From Candidatus Rokuibacteriota bacterium (GTDB lineage: Bacteria > Methylomirabilota > Methylomirabilia > Rokubacteriales > CSP1-6), in assembly GCA_016201575.1 (NCBI GenBank), contig JACQCN010000396.1, positions 1 to 5,633 on the forward strand: 5,633 nucleotides of DNA, in the 5' to 3' direction. Below the pieces are notes generated by a model. That model saw only the letters and a program-made list of their open reading frames with translations. It made no database searches and was not told where the DNA came from. The position numbers and the translations under genes were made by a program. This document shows positions 1 to 5,559 of the stretch, piece by piece; position 1 is the stretch's first letter; the number at the start of each line of letters is the position of its first letter.

Positions 1-38
1 GCAAGAAGTGCCTCTCTTGTGGCTTCAACGAGTGCTGA
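1..38 (+). CDS. 3' end of a gene with a C-terminal cysteine cluster, possibly class II ribonucleotide reductase
   Basis: Reading from base 3 gives the residues KKCLSCGFNEC followed by TGA at 36-38; the gene starts outside the window. The first two bases, GC, could complete a Cys codon, which would give C-x2-C-x2-C-G-x3-C. A short C-terminal tail of this kind is typical of adenosylcobalamin-dependent ribonucleoside-diphosphate reductases (NrdJ), where terminal cysteines pass reducing equivalents to the active site. Other zinc-ribbon-ending proteins could look the same. What is seen is only twelve codons with three cysteines in a CxxCGxxxC spacing. The NrdJ assignment is inference from recalled family tails. 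The next gene starts 34 bases downstream on the same strand, so they may be cotranscribed. Confidence 0.42.
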   Translation, partial: KKCLSCGFNEC

Positions 39-62
39 CGGCGGGTCTCTCGGCACGAGGAC

Positions 63-67
63 GGAGG
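63..67 (+). promoter_or_regulatory. Ribosome binding site deciding the start of the small membrane protein
   Basis: GGAGG lies five bases before the ATG at 73. It favours that ATG over the in-frame upstream codons from base 19, which have no purine-rich leader and overlap the end of the preceding gene. Confidence 0.6.
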
Positions 68-72
68 GCGGG

Positions 73-267
73 ATGGAGATCCTGAAGATGCTGATGACGC
101 TCTCGGTGTTGCTGGCCGGCGTGGCCTTCATCTGGGGGATGGCCCACATGGCGGGCTTGGTGGGCACGAGCTACCGCATCACGCCCGGGGGCTGGCTGTC
201 CGGGGCCCAGACCCTGCTGCTCTTCTCGATCGCGTTCTACTGCTGGGGCCGCTCCGCGCGCTGGTAG
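73..267 (+). CDS. Small two-helix inner-membrane protein, unknown function
   Basis: This encodes 64 residues, ending in TAG. The ATG at 73 is chosen because GGAGG lies five bases upstream. The protein begins MEILKMLMTLSVLL and has a hydrophobic segment at about residues 4-29 and another at about 43-58. A short polar loop containing Ser, Tyr, Arg and Thr separates them. The C terminus is basic and aromatic (CWGRSARW), as expected for a cytoplasmic anchor. I do not recognise the family and see no catalytic motif. It starts 34 bases after the upstream stop, so cotranscription with that gene is likely. A GC-rich hairpin begins 21 bases after its stop. Codon use is like the neighbours, and the clean membrane pattern supports real coding. 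Confidence 0.62.
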   Translation: MEILKMLMTLSVLLAGVAFIWGMAHMAGLVGTSYRITPGGWLSGAQTLLLFSIAFYCWGRSARW

Positions 268-288
268 CCGGGGCCTGAGCCCAACTCG

Positions 289-313
289 GAGGGGGGCCTC
301 GACGGCCCCCTTC
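289..313 (+). terminator. Terminator-like hairpin after the small membrane gene
   Basis: Bases 289-298 pair with 304-313, giving ten base pairs with one G-U pair around a five-base loop (TCGAC). It begins 21 bases after the stop at 267. There is no T-run downstream, so it is not a classical intrinsic terminator; it could act as a weak terminator or as a 3'-end stabiliser. Confidence 0.4.
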
Positions 314-455
314 GAAGCCTCCCGCAATGAACAGGTTGCGCCGGCAAAGCCGGCGCGCGAACACGCGGCGCCAGGGGAGGCGATTGGCTCACACGCCCTG
401 AGCGACGCGGCCCGCGGAATCGCGCGGGCGGCGCCGCGTCGCCCACGGGCCAAGG

Positions 456-461
456 TACAAT
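456..461 (+). promoter_or_regulatory. Candidate -10 box for the gene at 471
   Basis: TACAAT matches five of six bases of TATAAT and stands out in an AT-poor region. It ends nine bases before the ATG at 471, which would place transcription start within a few bases of the start codon. No recognisable -35 lies 16-18 bases upstream; that position is inside a GC-rich inverted repeat. Confidence 0.38.
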
Positions 462-470
462 ACGGTCGCG

Positions 471-809
471 ATGTTCTCCGGCGGAGACTTCCACGAGGTC
501 GCGAGGTGGCTCCTGAACTTCCTGAACTCGCACGCCAAGCGCGAGAGCCCGCGCATCGAAGCCGTCGTCGAGGCGGGCGAGGACCAGCCGACGGTCTACG
601 GTGCCTGGCTCCGGCTCGGCGAGACGACCAGCCCGCGGGTCGAGCTCGACTACAAGACGGTGGCCGACAACCGGGGCAGCCTCGCCTGGTGCGACGAGCT
701 GGCGGCGCGCGTGCGGGGCTGGGCGCGCGACCTGCTCGCCGCTACTCCGCCTTCTCCGTCCCCCCCGACTTATCCAGCAGCGTCGAGGAGTGGCCCGGGA
801 AGACCTTGA
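471..809 (+). CDS. Conserved-looking small soluble protein, unknown function
   Basis: This frame encodes 112 residues from ATG to TGA. I do not recognise the family. Residues 1-90 look like a genuine folded domain. An amphipathic N-terminal helix (FHEVARWLLNFLNSHAK) is followed by alternating strand-like segments with acidic and aromatic residues, then a helix containing WCDELAARVRGWARDLL. There is no signal peptide or membrane segment. The last 20 or so residues are Pro/Ser/Arg-rich and lie opposite the 3' end of the reductase gene on the other strand, so the original stop may have been lost and the frame extended. No Shine-Dalgarno precedes the ATG, but a -10-like TACAAT lies nine bases upstream, which fits a leaderless transcript. 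The gene overlaps its convergent neighbour by 68 bases. Confidence 0.6.
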   Translation: MFSGGDFHEVARWLLNFLNSHAKRESPRIEAVVEAGEDQPTVYGAWLRLGETTSPRVELDYKTVADNRGSLAWCDELAARVRGWARDLLAATPPSPSPPTYPAASRSGPGRP

Positions 810-1776
810 GTGACGGGTTGATGTAGGCGGCGGCGTTGTTGACCGCGGTGGCCGCCTCGCCGAACCCCGTCGCGATCAGCTTGACCTTGCCCGGGTAGGC
901 GACCACGTCGCCCGCGGCGTAGACGCCGGGCAGGTTCGTCTCGCCGCGCGTGTTCACGACGATCGTGTCGTCGTCGAAGTGGAGGCCCCAGGACTTGAGC
1001 GGGCCGAGGTTCGACGAGAAGCCGAGGCAGGCGAGGACGCGGTTCACGGAAAGGCGCTCTTCGGCCCGGCTGCGCGTGTTGACCACGATCGCGCCCTCTA
1101 CCCGGTCCCGACCCTCGATGTCCTTCAGCTCGGTGAACGTCTTGACCCGGACCGAGGACTCCAGCACCTTGCGGATCGAGTCCTCGAACGCCCGGAACCG
1201 GTCGCGGCGATGGATGAGCGTGGTGGAACGGGTGATGCCCGCGAGGTTGAGGCACCAGTCGAAAGCCGAGTCCCCGCCGCCGATGATCAGCAGGTCGGTG
1301 TCCCGGTACTCCTCGAGGTCGCGCACGAAGTAGGCGAGCCCCTTGCCCTCGAACCGGGCCAGCTCGGCCCTGGGAAGCTTCCGGGGGGTGAACATCCCGA
1401 TGCCGACCGTGATGAACACCGTCCGCGTCCAGTGCGTGCCCCGGTTGGTGCCCAGGCGGATCAGCCGATCGCCCGCCGGCTGGAACTCCTCCACGCGCTC
1501 GTCGAGGCAGACCGCGGGCTTGTACTACATGGCCTGCTCCACGAGGTTGCGCACGAGCTCCTTGCCCAGCACCTTCGGGAACCCGGCGACGTCGTAGATG
1601 TATTTCTCAGGGTAGAGAGCCGTGATCTGGCCGCCCAGCTCGGGCATGGAGTCGATCAGGTTGACGCGAAGCCCGCGGAAGCCCGCGTAGTAGGCGGCGA
1701 ACAGGCCGGTGGGCCCGGTGCCGATGATGGTGACGTCGTGAGGGTCGGTGCCGTCCGGAATCGGGCCTTCGCGCAT
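742..1776 (-). pseudogene. Type 2 ferredoxin-NADP+ reductase (thioredoxin-reductase-like), interrupted by one amber codon
   Basis: Read through, this is 344 codons with an amber at codon 84, near the usual length for the family. These FAD flavoproteins move electrons between NADPH and ferredoxin or flavodoxin in the cytoplasm. The N-terminal FAD-binding GTGPTG is at residues 19-24, with a following acidic residue at the strand end and ELGGQI. The NAD(P)-binding GGGDSA is at about 166-171 and the second FAD motif AAGD ends near residue 290. The CxxC redox pair of thioredoxin reductase is absent; FDWCLNL stands in its place, which favours the FNR type. The reading frame is uninterrupted on both sides of TAG 1525-1527. 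Residues 1-83 (1776-1525) would make a truncated FAD fragment. The downstream part could start only at a poor GTG (1494) and would lack the first FAD motif. No frameshift is present, so the lesion is very recent, a base error, or read through. No Shine-Dalgarno precedes the ATG. Confidence 0.85.
1525..1527 (-). other. Premature in-frame TAG in the reductase gene
   Basis: The minus-strand codons around it read Leu-Val-Glu-Gln-Ala-Met-stop-Tyr-Lys-Pro. Family members commonly carry Gln at the corresponding place before an aromatic residue and Pro. CAG to TAG is a single C-to-T transition on the coding strand. The sequence after the TAG continues in frame for 260 codons of clear family sequence. 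Confidence 0.85.
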
Positions 1777-1783
1777 GACGGGG

Positions 1784-1813
1784 AGGGTACTGCCATGTGA
1801 CGCGCGAAGTCAA
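1784..1813 (-). promoter_or_regulatory. Candidate promoter of the reductase gene
   Basis: On the minus strand, TTGACT (1813-1808) is followed after 18 bases by TACCCT (1789-1784). The -35 matches five of six consensus bases but the -10 only three. The -10 ends seven bases before the ATG at 1776, so a leaderless or nearly leaderless mRNA is predicted, in keeping with the absence of a ribosome binding site. Confidence 0.35.
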
Positions 1814-1846
1814 CGAACGGAGCCGGCGGGCTCGGCGAGAACTGGC

Positions 1847-1875
1847 TTGACCGCTCTCGGAGACCGGTGTTAAAT
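1847..1875 (+). promoter_or_regulatory. Promoter of the cytochrome c gene
   Basis: TTGACC (1847-1852) and TTAAAT (1870-1875) are 17 bases apart, with five and four of six sigma70 consensus matches. This is among the few AT-rich patches in the region. Transcription from about 1882 would give a leader of roughly 50 bases carrying the ribosome binding site. Confidence 0.55.
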
Positions 1876-1897
1876 ACGGCGACCCAAAATTGCGATT

Positions 1898-1911
1898 ATC
1901 ATCACGATGAT
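1898..1911. repeat. Short dyad in the cytochrome c leader
   Basis: ATCATC and GATGAT are perfect inverted copies separated by AC, giving a 14-base dyad nine bases before the ribosome binding site. The two-base centre is too tight for an RNA hairpin, so if it is functional it would more likely be a dimeric protein site. It also contains two alternative ATG codons (1907, in frame with the cytochrome, and 1910). Confidence 0.25.
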
Positions 1912-1919
1912 GCGACGAC

Positions 1920-1925
1920 AGGAGG
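1920..1925 (+). promoter_or_regulatory. Ribosome binding site deciding the cytochrome c start
   Basis: A perfect AGGAGG lies five bases before the ATG at 1931. It selects this start over the in-frame ATG at 1907, which has no such site. Confidence 0.8.
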
Positions 1926-1930
1926 CATCG

Positions 1931-2344
1931 ATGAACGTGCACTGGAGCCTGGCGCGGAGCGCCGCCGGCGTCCTGGCGCTCGTCGCCGGCGTGGCCTTCA
2001 CCTCCGCCGCGTGGGCGCAGGGCGAGTGGAAGGCGCCCGCCGAGGCGAAGAGTGTCAAGAACCCGATCACGAAGTTCGACGCGAAGGAGAAGAACGAGGC
2101 CAAGAAAGTCGTCGAGACCAACTGCGTGCCGTGCCACGGGCCCTCGGGCAAGGGGGATGGACCGGCGGCGGCGGCCCTGCCGACCAAGCAGGCGGACTGG
2201 ACCTCCGAGAAAGTGCAGAAGCAGACCGATGGCGAGATCTTCTGGAAGATGTCGAACGGCCGCGGCGCCATGCCGCCCTGGAAGTCGCTCTCGGAAAAGG
2301 AACGCTGGGAGCTGGTCAGCTATATCCGAGCGCTCAAGAAGTAA
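1931..2344 (+). CDS. Secreted single-haem class I c-type cytochrome
   Basis: The product is 137 residues, ending in TAA. Residues 1-29 form a Sec signal peptide: Arg9, a hydrophobic core (AAGVLALVAGVAF), and an A-W-A cleavage site before Gln30. The mature protein of about 108 residues carries one haem attachment motif, C65-V-P-C68-H69. Met114 in GAMPPWK is the likely distal haem ligand. The C-terminal helix (ERWELVSYIRALKK) packs on the haem edge as in cytochrome c family members. It should be a soluble periplasmic electron carrier, or a small subunit of a respiratory complex; its partner cannot be read from the sequence. Maturation needs a cytochrome c synthesis system encoded elsewhere. The start is fixed by AGGAGG five bases upstream. 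The gene is divergent from the damaged reductase and is followed by a strong hairpin, so it is probably monocistronic. Confidence 0.9.
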   Translation: MNVHWSLARSAAGVLALVAGVAFTSAAWAQGEWKAPAEAKSVKNPITKFDAKEKNEAKKVVETNCVPCHGPSGKGDGPAAAALPTKQADWTSEKVQKQTDGEIFWKMSNGRGAMPPWKSLSEKERWELVSYIRALKK

Positions 2345-2358
2345 CCAGATCCCATGCG

Positions 2359-2399
2359 CGGACCACATCCTCGCCGGCTCTCGGCGAGGATGTGGTCCG
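2359..2399 (+). terminator. 18-bp perfect hairpin after the cytochrome gene
   Basis: Bases 2359-2376 are perfectly complementary to 2382-2399, with a five-base loop (GCTCT), beginning 14 bases after the stop codon. The stem is very stable but is followed by TCCCCGCG rather than a T-run. It most likely ends or protects the cytochrome mRNA and insulates it from the kinase promoter beginning 25 bases downstream. Confidence 0.65.
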
Positions 2400-2423
2400 T
2401 CCCCGCGTGCCGTCACGCGGCCG

Positions 2424-2453
2424 TTGACGAGCTCCACTGGCCGCCCCTATAAT
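2424..2453 (+). promoter_or_regulatory. Near-consensus sigma70 promoter of the kinase-phosphatase unit
   Basis: TTGACG (2424-2429) is followed after 18 bases by a perfect TATAAT (2448-2453). Transcription would begin near 2460, leaving about 70 bases of leader before the preferred GTG start or about 30 before the alternative ATG. A perfect -10 box in such GC-rich DNA is unlikely by chance. Confidence 0.75.
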
Positions 2454-2518
2454 TCTGAGGTGTCGCCGAACACCCGCCCCCGCCCGCGGCATGCGCACCC
2501 GTGTCGATCACTTTGCCT

Positions 2519-2526
2519 GGAGAGGG
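2519..2526 (+). promoter_or_regulatory. Ribosome binding site favouring the GTG start of the kinase
   Basis: GGAGAGGG lies just before the GTG at 2530; its GGAG core ends seven bases ahead. The in-frame ATG at 2491 is preceded only by C-rich sequence. Confidence 0.5.
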
Positions 2527-2529
2527 ATC

Positions 2530-4596
2530 GTGGAGCTGCGGCCCGACCCTGACGCCGAGCAGATGGCCCTGTCCGACCTCGGCGAGATCCTGGCGATCCC
2601 GGCGTTCGGGATCGACCTCGGGGAGCTCTATGGCCTGGTCGTCGACCGCCTCCAGCGCGTGCTCTCCGCCGACCGCGCCGCCGTGTTCGAGTTCGACGAG
2701 CGCCTGCGCTGCCTCGTCGTGCGGACGTCCCGGGGGCTCCCTTACGACGAGATGAGCGGGTGGAGTGTGGCGCCGGGGGAGGGCCTCATCGGCCGCGCCT
2801 TCGCGGAACGCCGCACGCTCACCGCCCTCGGCGCGACTGCCGACGACCTGTTCCTCGACCGCTTCCCGTCGAGGTTCTCCCTGGCCACGCCGCTGGTCGC
2901 CGACGGCGAGGTCGCCGGGATACTCTATGTGGGCCGGCGGTCCGGCAGAGCCCTGAACGGCGACGAGCTCCGGTTGCTCCATCTGCTGGCGGATCGCTGC
3001 AGCACCGCGCTCGTCGCCCAGCGCCTGGTGGCGCGGATGACGCGGCAGGCCGAGCGCTTGCGCGAGCTGACGATGGTGCCCGCCGTGGCCGGCGTGCGGG
3101 AGCCGCTGGAGGCCACGCTGGCGCGGACGTGCGAGGCGGGGTGCCGCGTGCTCGGCGTCGCCGCCGGGCTCGTCGTCGCCGGCGAGGGCGAGGCGGCCGT
3201 GCGCGCCAGCCACGGCTGCGATGCCTCCGCCCTCGGCGAGTGGCCGATCGACGAGGCCGCCGTGCGCGCGCTCGGCCACCGGGCCGTGCTGCCGGTGCCC
3301 CTCCGGTTCGGCGACCGGACGCTCGGGCAGGCGTACTTCCTGGACTGGTCGGAGCGGCGGTTCACCCAGGAGGAGGTGCGCGCGGGCGAGCTGGTGGGCG
3401 CGCTTATGGCGGCGGCGGTGGAGAACGCCCGCGCCTTCGAGGAGACGCGCGCCGCCCTCCAGCAGCTCTCGGCCGCCCAGGAGCAGCTGATCCAGGCCGA
3501 GAAGGCCCGCGCCCTGGCCGACGTGGCCGGCGGGATCGCCCACGAGTTCAACAACCTGCTCGCCATCATCCTGGGCAAGACCCAGCTCGCCCTCGAGCGC
3601 ACCGACAGCAACGGCGTGCGCGAGGACCTCACCGTCGTCGAGGAGACCGCATGGCGCGCGGCCGACACGGTGCGCCGCCTCCTGGCCTTCGTGGCCACGC
3701 GCGGCGACGAAGGCATGTGCCCGGTCGACCTCAACGCCCTCGCGCAGGACGTCGTCACCTTCACGCGCGCCCTGTGGAAGGACGACGCGGAGGCGCACGG
3801 GATCAAGATCGAGGTGGTGATGGACCTGGCCGAGGCGGTGATGGTGCACGGCATCGCCACCGAGCTGCGGGAGGCCCTCACCAACATCATCCTGAACGCC
3901 ATCGACGCCATGCCCCGGGGCGGGCGCATCGCGATCCGCACCCGCCGGCGCGATCGGATGGTGGAACTGGCCGTGAGCGACACCGGGGAGGGGATGCCGC
4001 CGGACGTGCAGAGCCGCATCTTCGACCCGTTCTTCACGACGCGCTCGCCGCAGCACGCGGGCCTGGGGCTCTCCGTGGTGCACGGCATCGTCGGGCGCCA
4101 TCACGGGCGCATCGACGTGCACAGCGAGGAGGGGCATGGGGCCACCGTCACGCTGCTGCTGCAGGAGTCGCGGCCGCCCTCGGAGTCCTGGGCGATGCCG
4201 TCGGCGCCGGCCACGCGCCGTGTGACGGGCAGCGTGCTCGTGATCGAGGACGAGGAGCACCTGCGGCGCATGCTCCTCGACACGCTCGCCTCCGCCGGCC
4301 ACACGGTGGAGGGCGCCGCCAACGGCCTCGAGGGCCTCGCGCGGTTCCAGCGGGGCACCTTCGACGTGGTCATCACCGACCTCTCGATGCCGGAGTGCTC
4401 GGGGCTCGACGTGACCCGCGCCGTCAAGAAGATGAGCCCCGGCACGCCCGTGGTCATGATCACCGGCTGGGGCGACGTGATGAACCCCGACCGGATGGGC
4501 GACACGGGCGTCGACCTCATGCTGGTGAAGCCGTTCAAGATGGAGCGCGTCCTCAGCGTGCTCGACGACGCGCTCGCCCTCCGCACCAGCCACTGA
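2530..4596 (+). CDS. Soluble hybrid sensor histidine kinase with GAF domains and a C-terminal receiver
   Basis: From the GTG at 2530 the product is 688 residues; the ATG at 2491 would add 13. There is no signal peptide or membrane helix, so it senses a cytoplasmic signal. A GAF domain occupies about residues 30-165 (APGEGLIGRAF, then ATPLVADGEVAGILYVG). A second, more degenerate GAF-like region spans about 185-300. A coiled linker (about 300-335) leads to a HisKA domain whose phosphoacceptor is His338 in GGIAHEFNNLL. The ATPase domain shows the N-box (Asn452, Asn456), Asp484 in DTGEG, the FDPFFTT F-box and GLGLSVVHG. The receiver domain starts near 569 with acidic Glu573/Asp574, phosphoacceptor Asp617 in VITDLSMP and Lys667 in VKPF. 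All catalytic residues are present. No DNA-binding output domain exists, so phosphate must pass to another protein or the receiver must act locally. It has its own promoter, and its stop overlaps the next gene. The ligand is unknown. Confidence 0.9.
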   Translation: MELRPDPDAEQMALSDLGEILAIPAFGIDLGELYGLVVDRLQRVLSADRAAVFEFDERLRCLVVRTSRGLPYDEMSGWSVAPGEGLIGRAFAERRTLTALGATADDLFLDRFPSRFSLATPLVADGEVAGILYVGRRSGRALNGDELRLLHLLADRCSTALVAQRLVARMTRQAERLRELTMVPAVAGVREPLEATLARTCEAGCRVLGVAAGLVVAGEGEAAVRASHGCDASALGEWPIDEAAVRALGHRAVLPVPLRFGDRTLGQAYFLDWSERRFTQEEVRAGELVGALMAAAVENARAFEETRAALQQLSAAQEQLIQAEKARALADVAGGIAHEFNNLLAIILGKTQLALERTDSNGVREDLTVVEETAWRAADTVRRLLAFVATRGDEGMCPVDLNALAQDVVTFTRALWKDDAEAHGIKIEVVMDLAEAVMVHGIATELREALTNIILNAIDAMPRGGRIAIRTRRRDRMVELAVSDTGEGMPPDVQSRIFDPFFTTRSPQHAGLGLSVVHGIVGRHHGRIDVHSEEGHGATVTLLLQESRPPSESWAMPSAPATRRVTGSVLVIEDEEHLRRMLLDTLASAGHTVEGAANGLEGLARFQRGTFDVVITDLSMPECSGLDVTRAVKKMSPGTPVVMITGWGDVMNPDRMGDTGVDLMLVKPFKMERVLSVLDDALALRTSH

Positions 4597-5510
4597 CCGC
4601 GTCCCGGGTCCGCCTGGCCGCGATCGACCTCGGCACCAATACGGTGCGCCTGCTCGTCGTCGACGCCGACCGCGGGCGACCGTGGCGGACGGTGGAGCAG
4701 GCGCAGCGCATCACGCGGCTCGGCGAGGGGCTGGCCGCGTCGGGCCACCTCGGCGAGGCGGCGATGCGGCGCACCGCTGAGGCCGTCGCGGAGTACGCCG
4801 CCCGCGCGAGCCGGCTCGGGGCCCGGCCGGTGCTGATCGTGGGCACGAGCGCGATGCGGGAGGCCGAGAACGGCCGGGCGTTCGCGGCCCGGCTCGAGGC
4901 CGGCACCGGCCACCCGGTGCGGATCATCCCCGGCGGCGAGGAGGCGCGGATCGCCTTGCGCGGGGTGCTGCACGGGCTCGACCGGATCGCCGGCACCGTG
5001 GTCGTGTTCGACATCGGCGGCGGCAGCACGGAGTTCATCCGCGCCCGCGCCGGCCGGCTGGAGGCGGCGGTCAGCCTGCGTCTCGGCGTGGTGCCGCTGG
5101 CGGAGGCCGCCGGTGCCGATGACGAGACCCGCCGTCACGCGGCCGCGCGCCTGCGGCGCGAGCTGCCGCCCGAGATCCGGGACGCGCGCGCCGAGGAGCT
5201 GATCGGCACCGCGGGCACGGTCACGACGCTGGCGGCGCTCGACCAGGGCCTGACCTCCTACGACTGGACCCGCGTGCACCGCTACCGGCTCACCCGCGCG
5301 GCCGTCGAGCGCCAGCGCGCGCGCCTGGCGCCCCTCTCGGTGGTCGAGATCGCGGGGCTGCCGTGCCTCGAGCCCGGCCGCGCCGACATCATCCGTCCCG
5401 GCATCGCCATCACGCTCGCGGTGATGGAGGTGCTGGGCGCCGACTCGCTGATCGTGAGCGAGTCCGGGCTCCGCGAGGGGATCCTGGCGGAGGCGCTCGA
5501 GCAGACTTGA
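4593..5510 (+). CDS. Ppx/GppA-family phosphatase (exopolyphosphatase or pppGpp phosphohydrolase)
   Basis: Members of this actin-fold family cleave terminal phosphates from polyphosphate or convert pppGpp to ppGpp in the cytoplasm. From the CTG at 4593 the product is 305 residues, a usual length for the short two-domain form without C-terminal HD domains. Motifs in order are AIDLGTNTVRLLV (phosphate loop, Asp12), VGTSAMREAEN, the catalytic-type GGEEAR (Glu116/Glu117), FDIGGGSTE (Asp140 to Glu147), GTAGTVTTLAAL from Gly205, and C-terminal ESGLREGIL. No ATG, GTG or TTG exists upstream in a sensible place, and the first GTG inside (4644) would destroy the phosphate loop. CTG at 4593 overlaps the kinase stop as CTGA and gives the family-like N terminus (M)TASRVRLAAIDLG. 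No Shine-Dalgarno is present, so expression probably relies on coupling to the kinase. The choice between polyphosphate and pppGpp cannot be made from sequence alone. Confidence 0.9.
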   Translation: MTASRVRLAAIDLGTNTVRLLVVDADRGRPWRTVEQAQRITRLGEGLAASGHLGEAAMRRTAEAVAEYAARASRLGARPVLIVGTSAMREAENGRAFAARLEAGTGHPVRIIPGGEEARIALRGVLHGLDRIAGTVVVFDIGGGSTEFIRARAGRLEAAVSLRLGVVPLAEAAGADDETRRHAAARLRRELPPEIRDARAEELIGTAGTVTTLAALDQGLTSYDWTRVHRYRLTRAAVERQRARLAPLSVVEIAGLPCLEPGRADIIRPGIAITLAVMEVLGADSLIVSESGLREGILAEALEQT

Positions 5511-5522
5511 CGCCGGGTTAGC

Positions 5523-5551
5523 TTGACAGTGTTTTCACGAATGCCTAGCAT
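5523..5551 (+). promoter_or_regulatory. Promoter of the gene entering at the right edge
   Basis: A perfect TTGACA (5523-5528) is followed after 17 bases by TAGCAT (5546-5551), four of six -10 matches. The -10 ends eight bases before the GTG at 5560, so the mRNA would be leaderless or nearly so. Confidence 0.6.
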
Positions 5552-5559
5552 GGTCAGCC

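Larger units (their letters stand above)
268..470. other. Intergenic region with three inverted repeats
   Basis: This 203-base gap has no convincing coding frame; the open frames crossing it are Arg/Ala/Pro-rich antisense shadows. It holds the hairpin at 289-313. It also holds a perfect 8-bp inverted repeat with a three-base loop (338-345 with 349-356) and a perfect 10-bp inverted repeat (402-411 with 433-442). The last of these has an inner 5-bp stem (412-416 with 423-427). A TACAAT box follows at 456-461. In such GC-rich sequence some of this symmetry may be chance. Confidence 0.5.

Noticed and set aside
25..453. Minus-strand 142-codon frame opposite the small membrane gene and the intergenic region
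   Set aside because: It is Arg/Ala/Gly/Pro-rich, without a ribosome binding site or recognisable pattern, and typical of GC-rich shadow frames.
1525..1527. Pyrrolysine or other TAG recoding
   Set aside because: TAG is also used as a true stop at 742-744 and 265-267. The family appears to have ordinary Gln here rather than a catalytic special residue.
742..1776. Thioredoxin reductase (TrxB)
   Set aside because: The CxxC redox pair is missing and the residues after GGGDSA match the ferredoxin-NADP+ reductase type; only one Cys is present there.
979..1800. 273-codon forward frame opposite the reductase, open across the amber site
   Set aside because: It is low-complexity Val/Glu/Arg/Ala-rich sequence with no motif. 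It is the complement of the flavoprotein reading frame.
1907..1930. Earlier ATG start for the cytochrome
   Set aside because: It has no ribosome binding site. It would put MMRRQEAS before a standard signal peptide, while AGGAGG sits right before the ATG at 1931.
2491..2529. ATG at 2491 as the start of the kinase
   Set aside because: It is possible but less likely: no purine-rich leader, while GTG at 2530 follows GGAGAGGG. It is kept as the alternative (701 residues).
2413..4593. Very long open frame on the minus strand opposite the kinase
   Set aside because: It is His/Gly/Ala/Arg-rich, without domains, and mirrors the GC-biased third positions of the kinase. The forward strand has complete catalytic motifs.
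2760..5510. Single 916-codon forward frame joining the kinase region to the phosphatase
   Set aside because: The part before about 4593 is Arg/Gly/Pro/Ala-rich nonsense lying in another frame of the real kinase. Only the last 305 codons carry Ppx/GppA motifs, and no slippery site supports a frameshift fusion.
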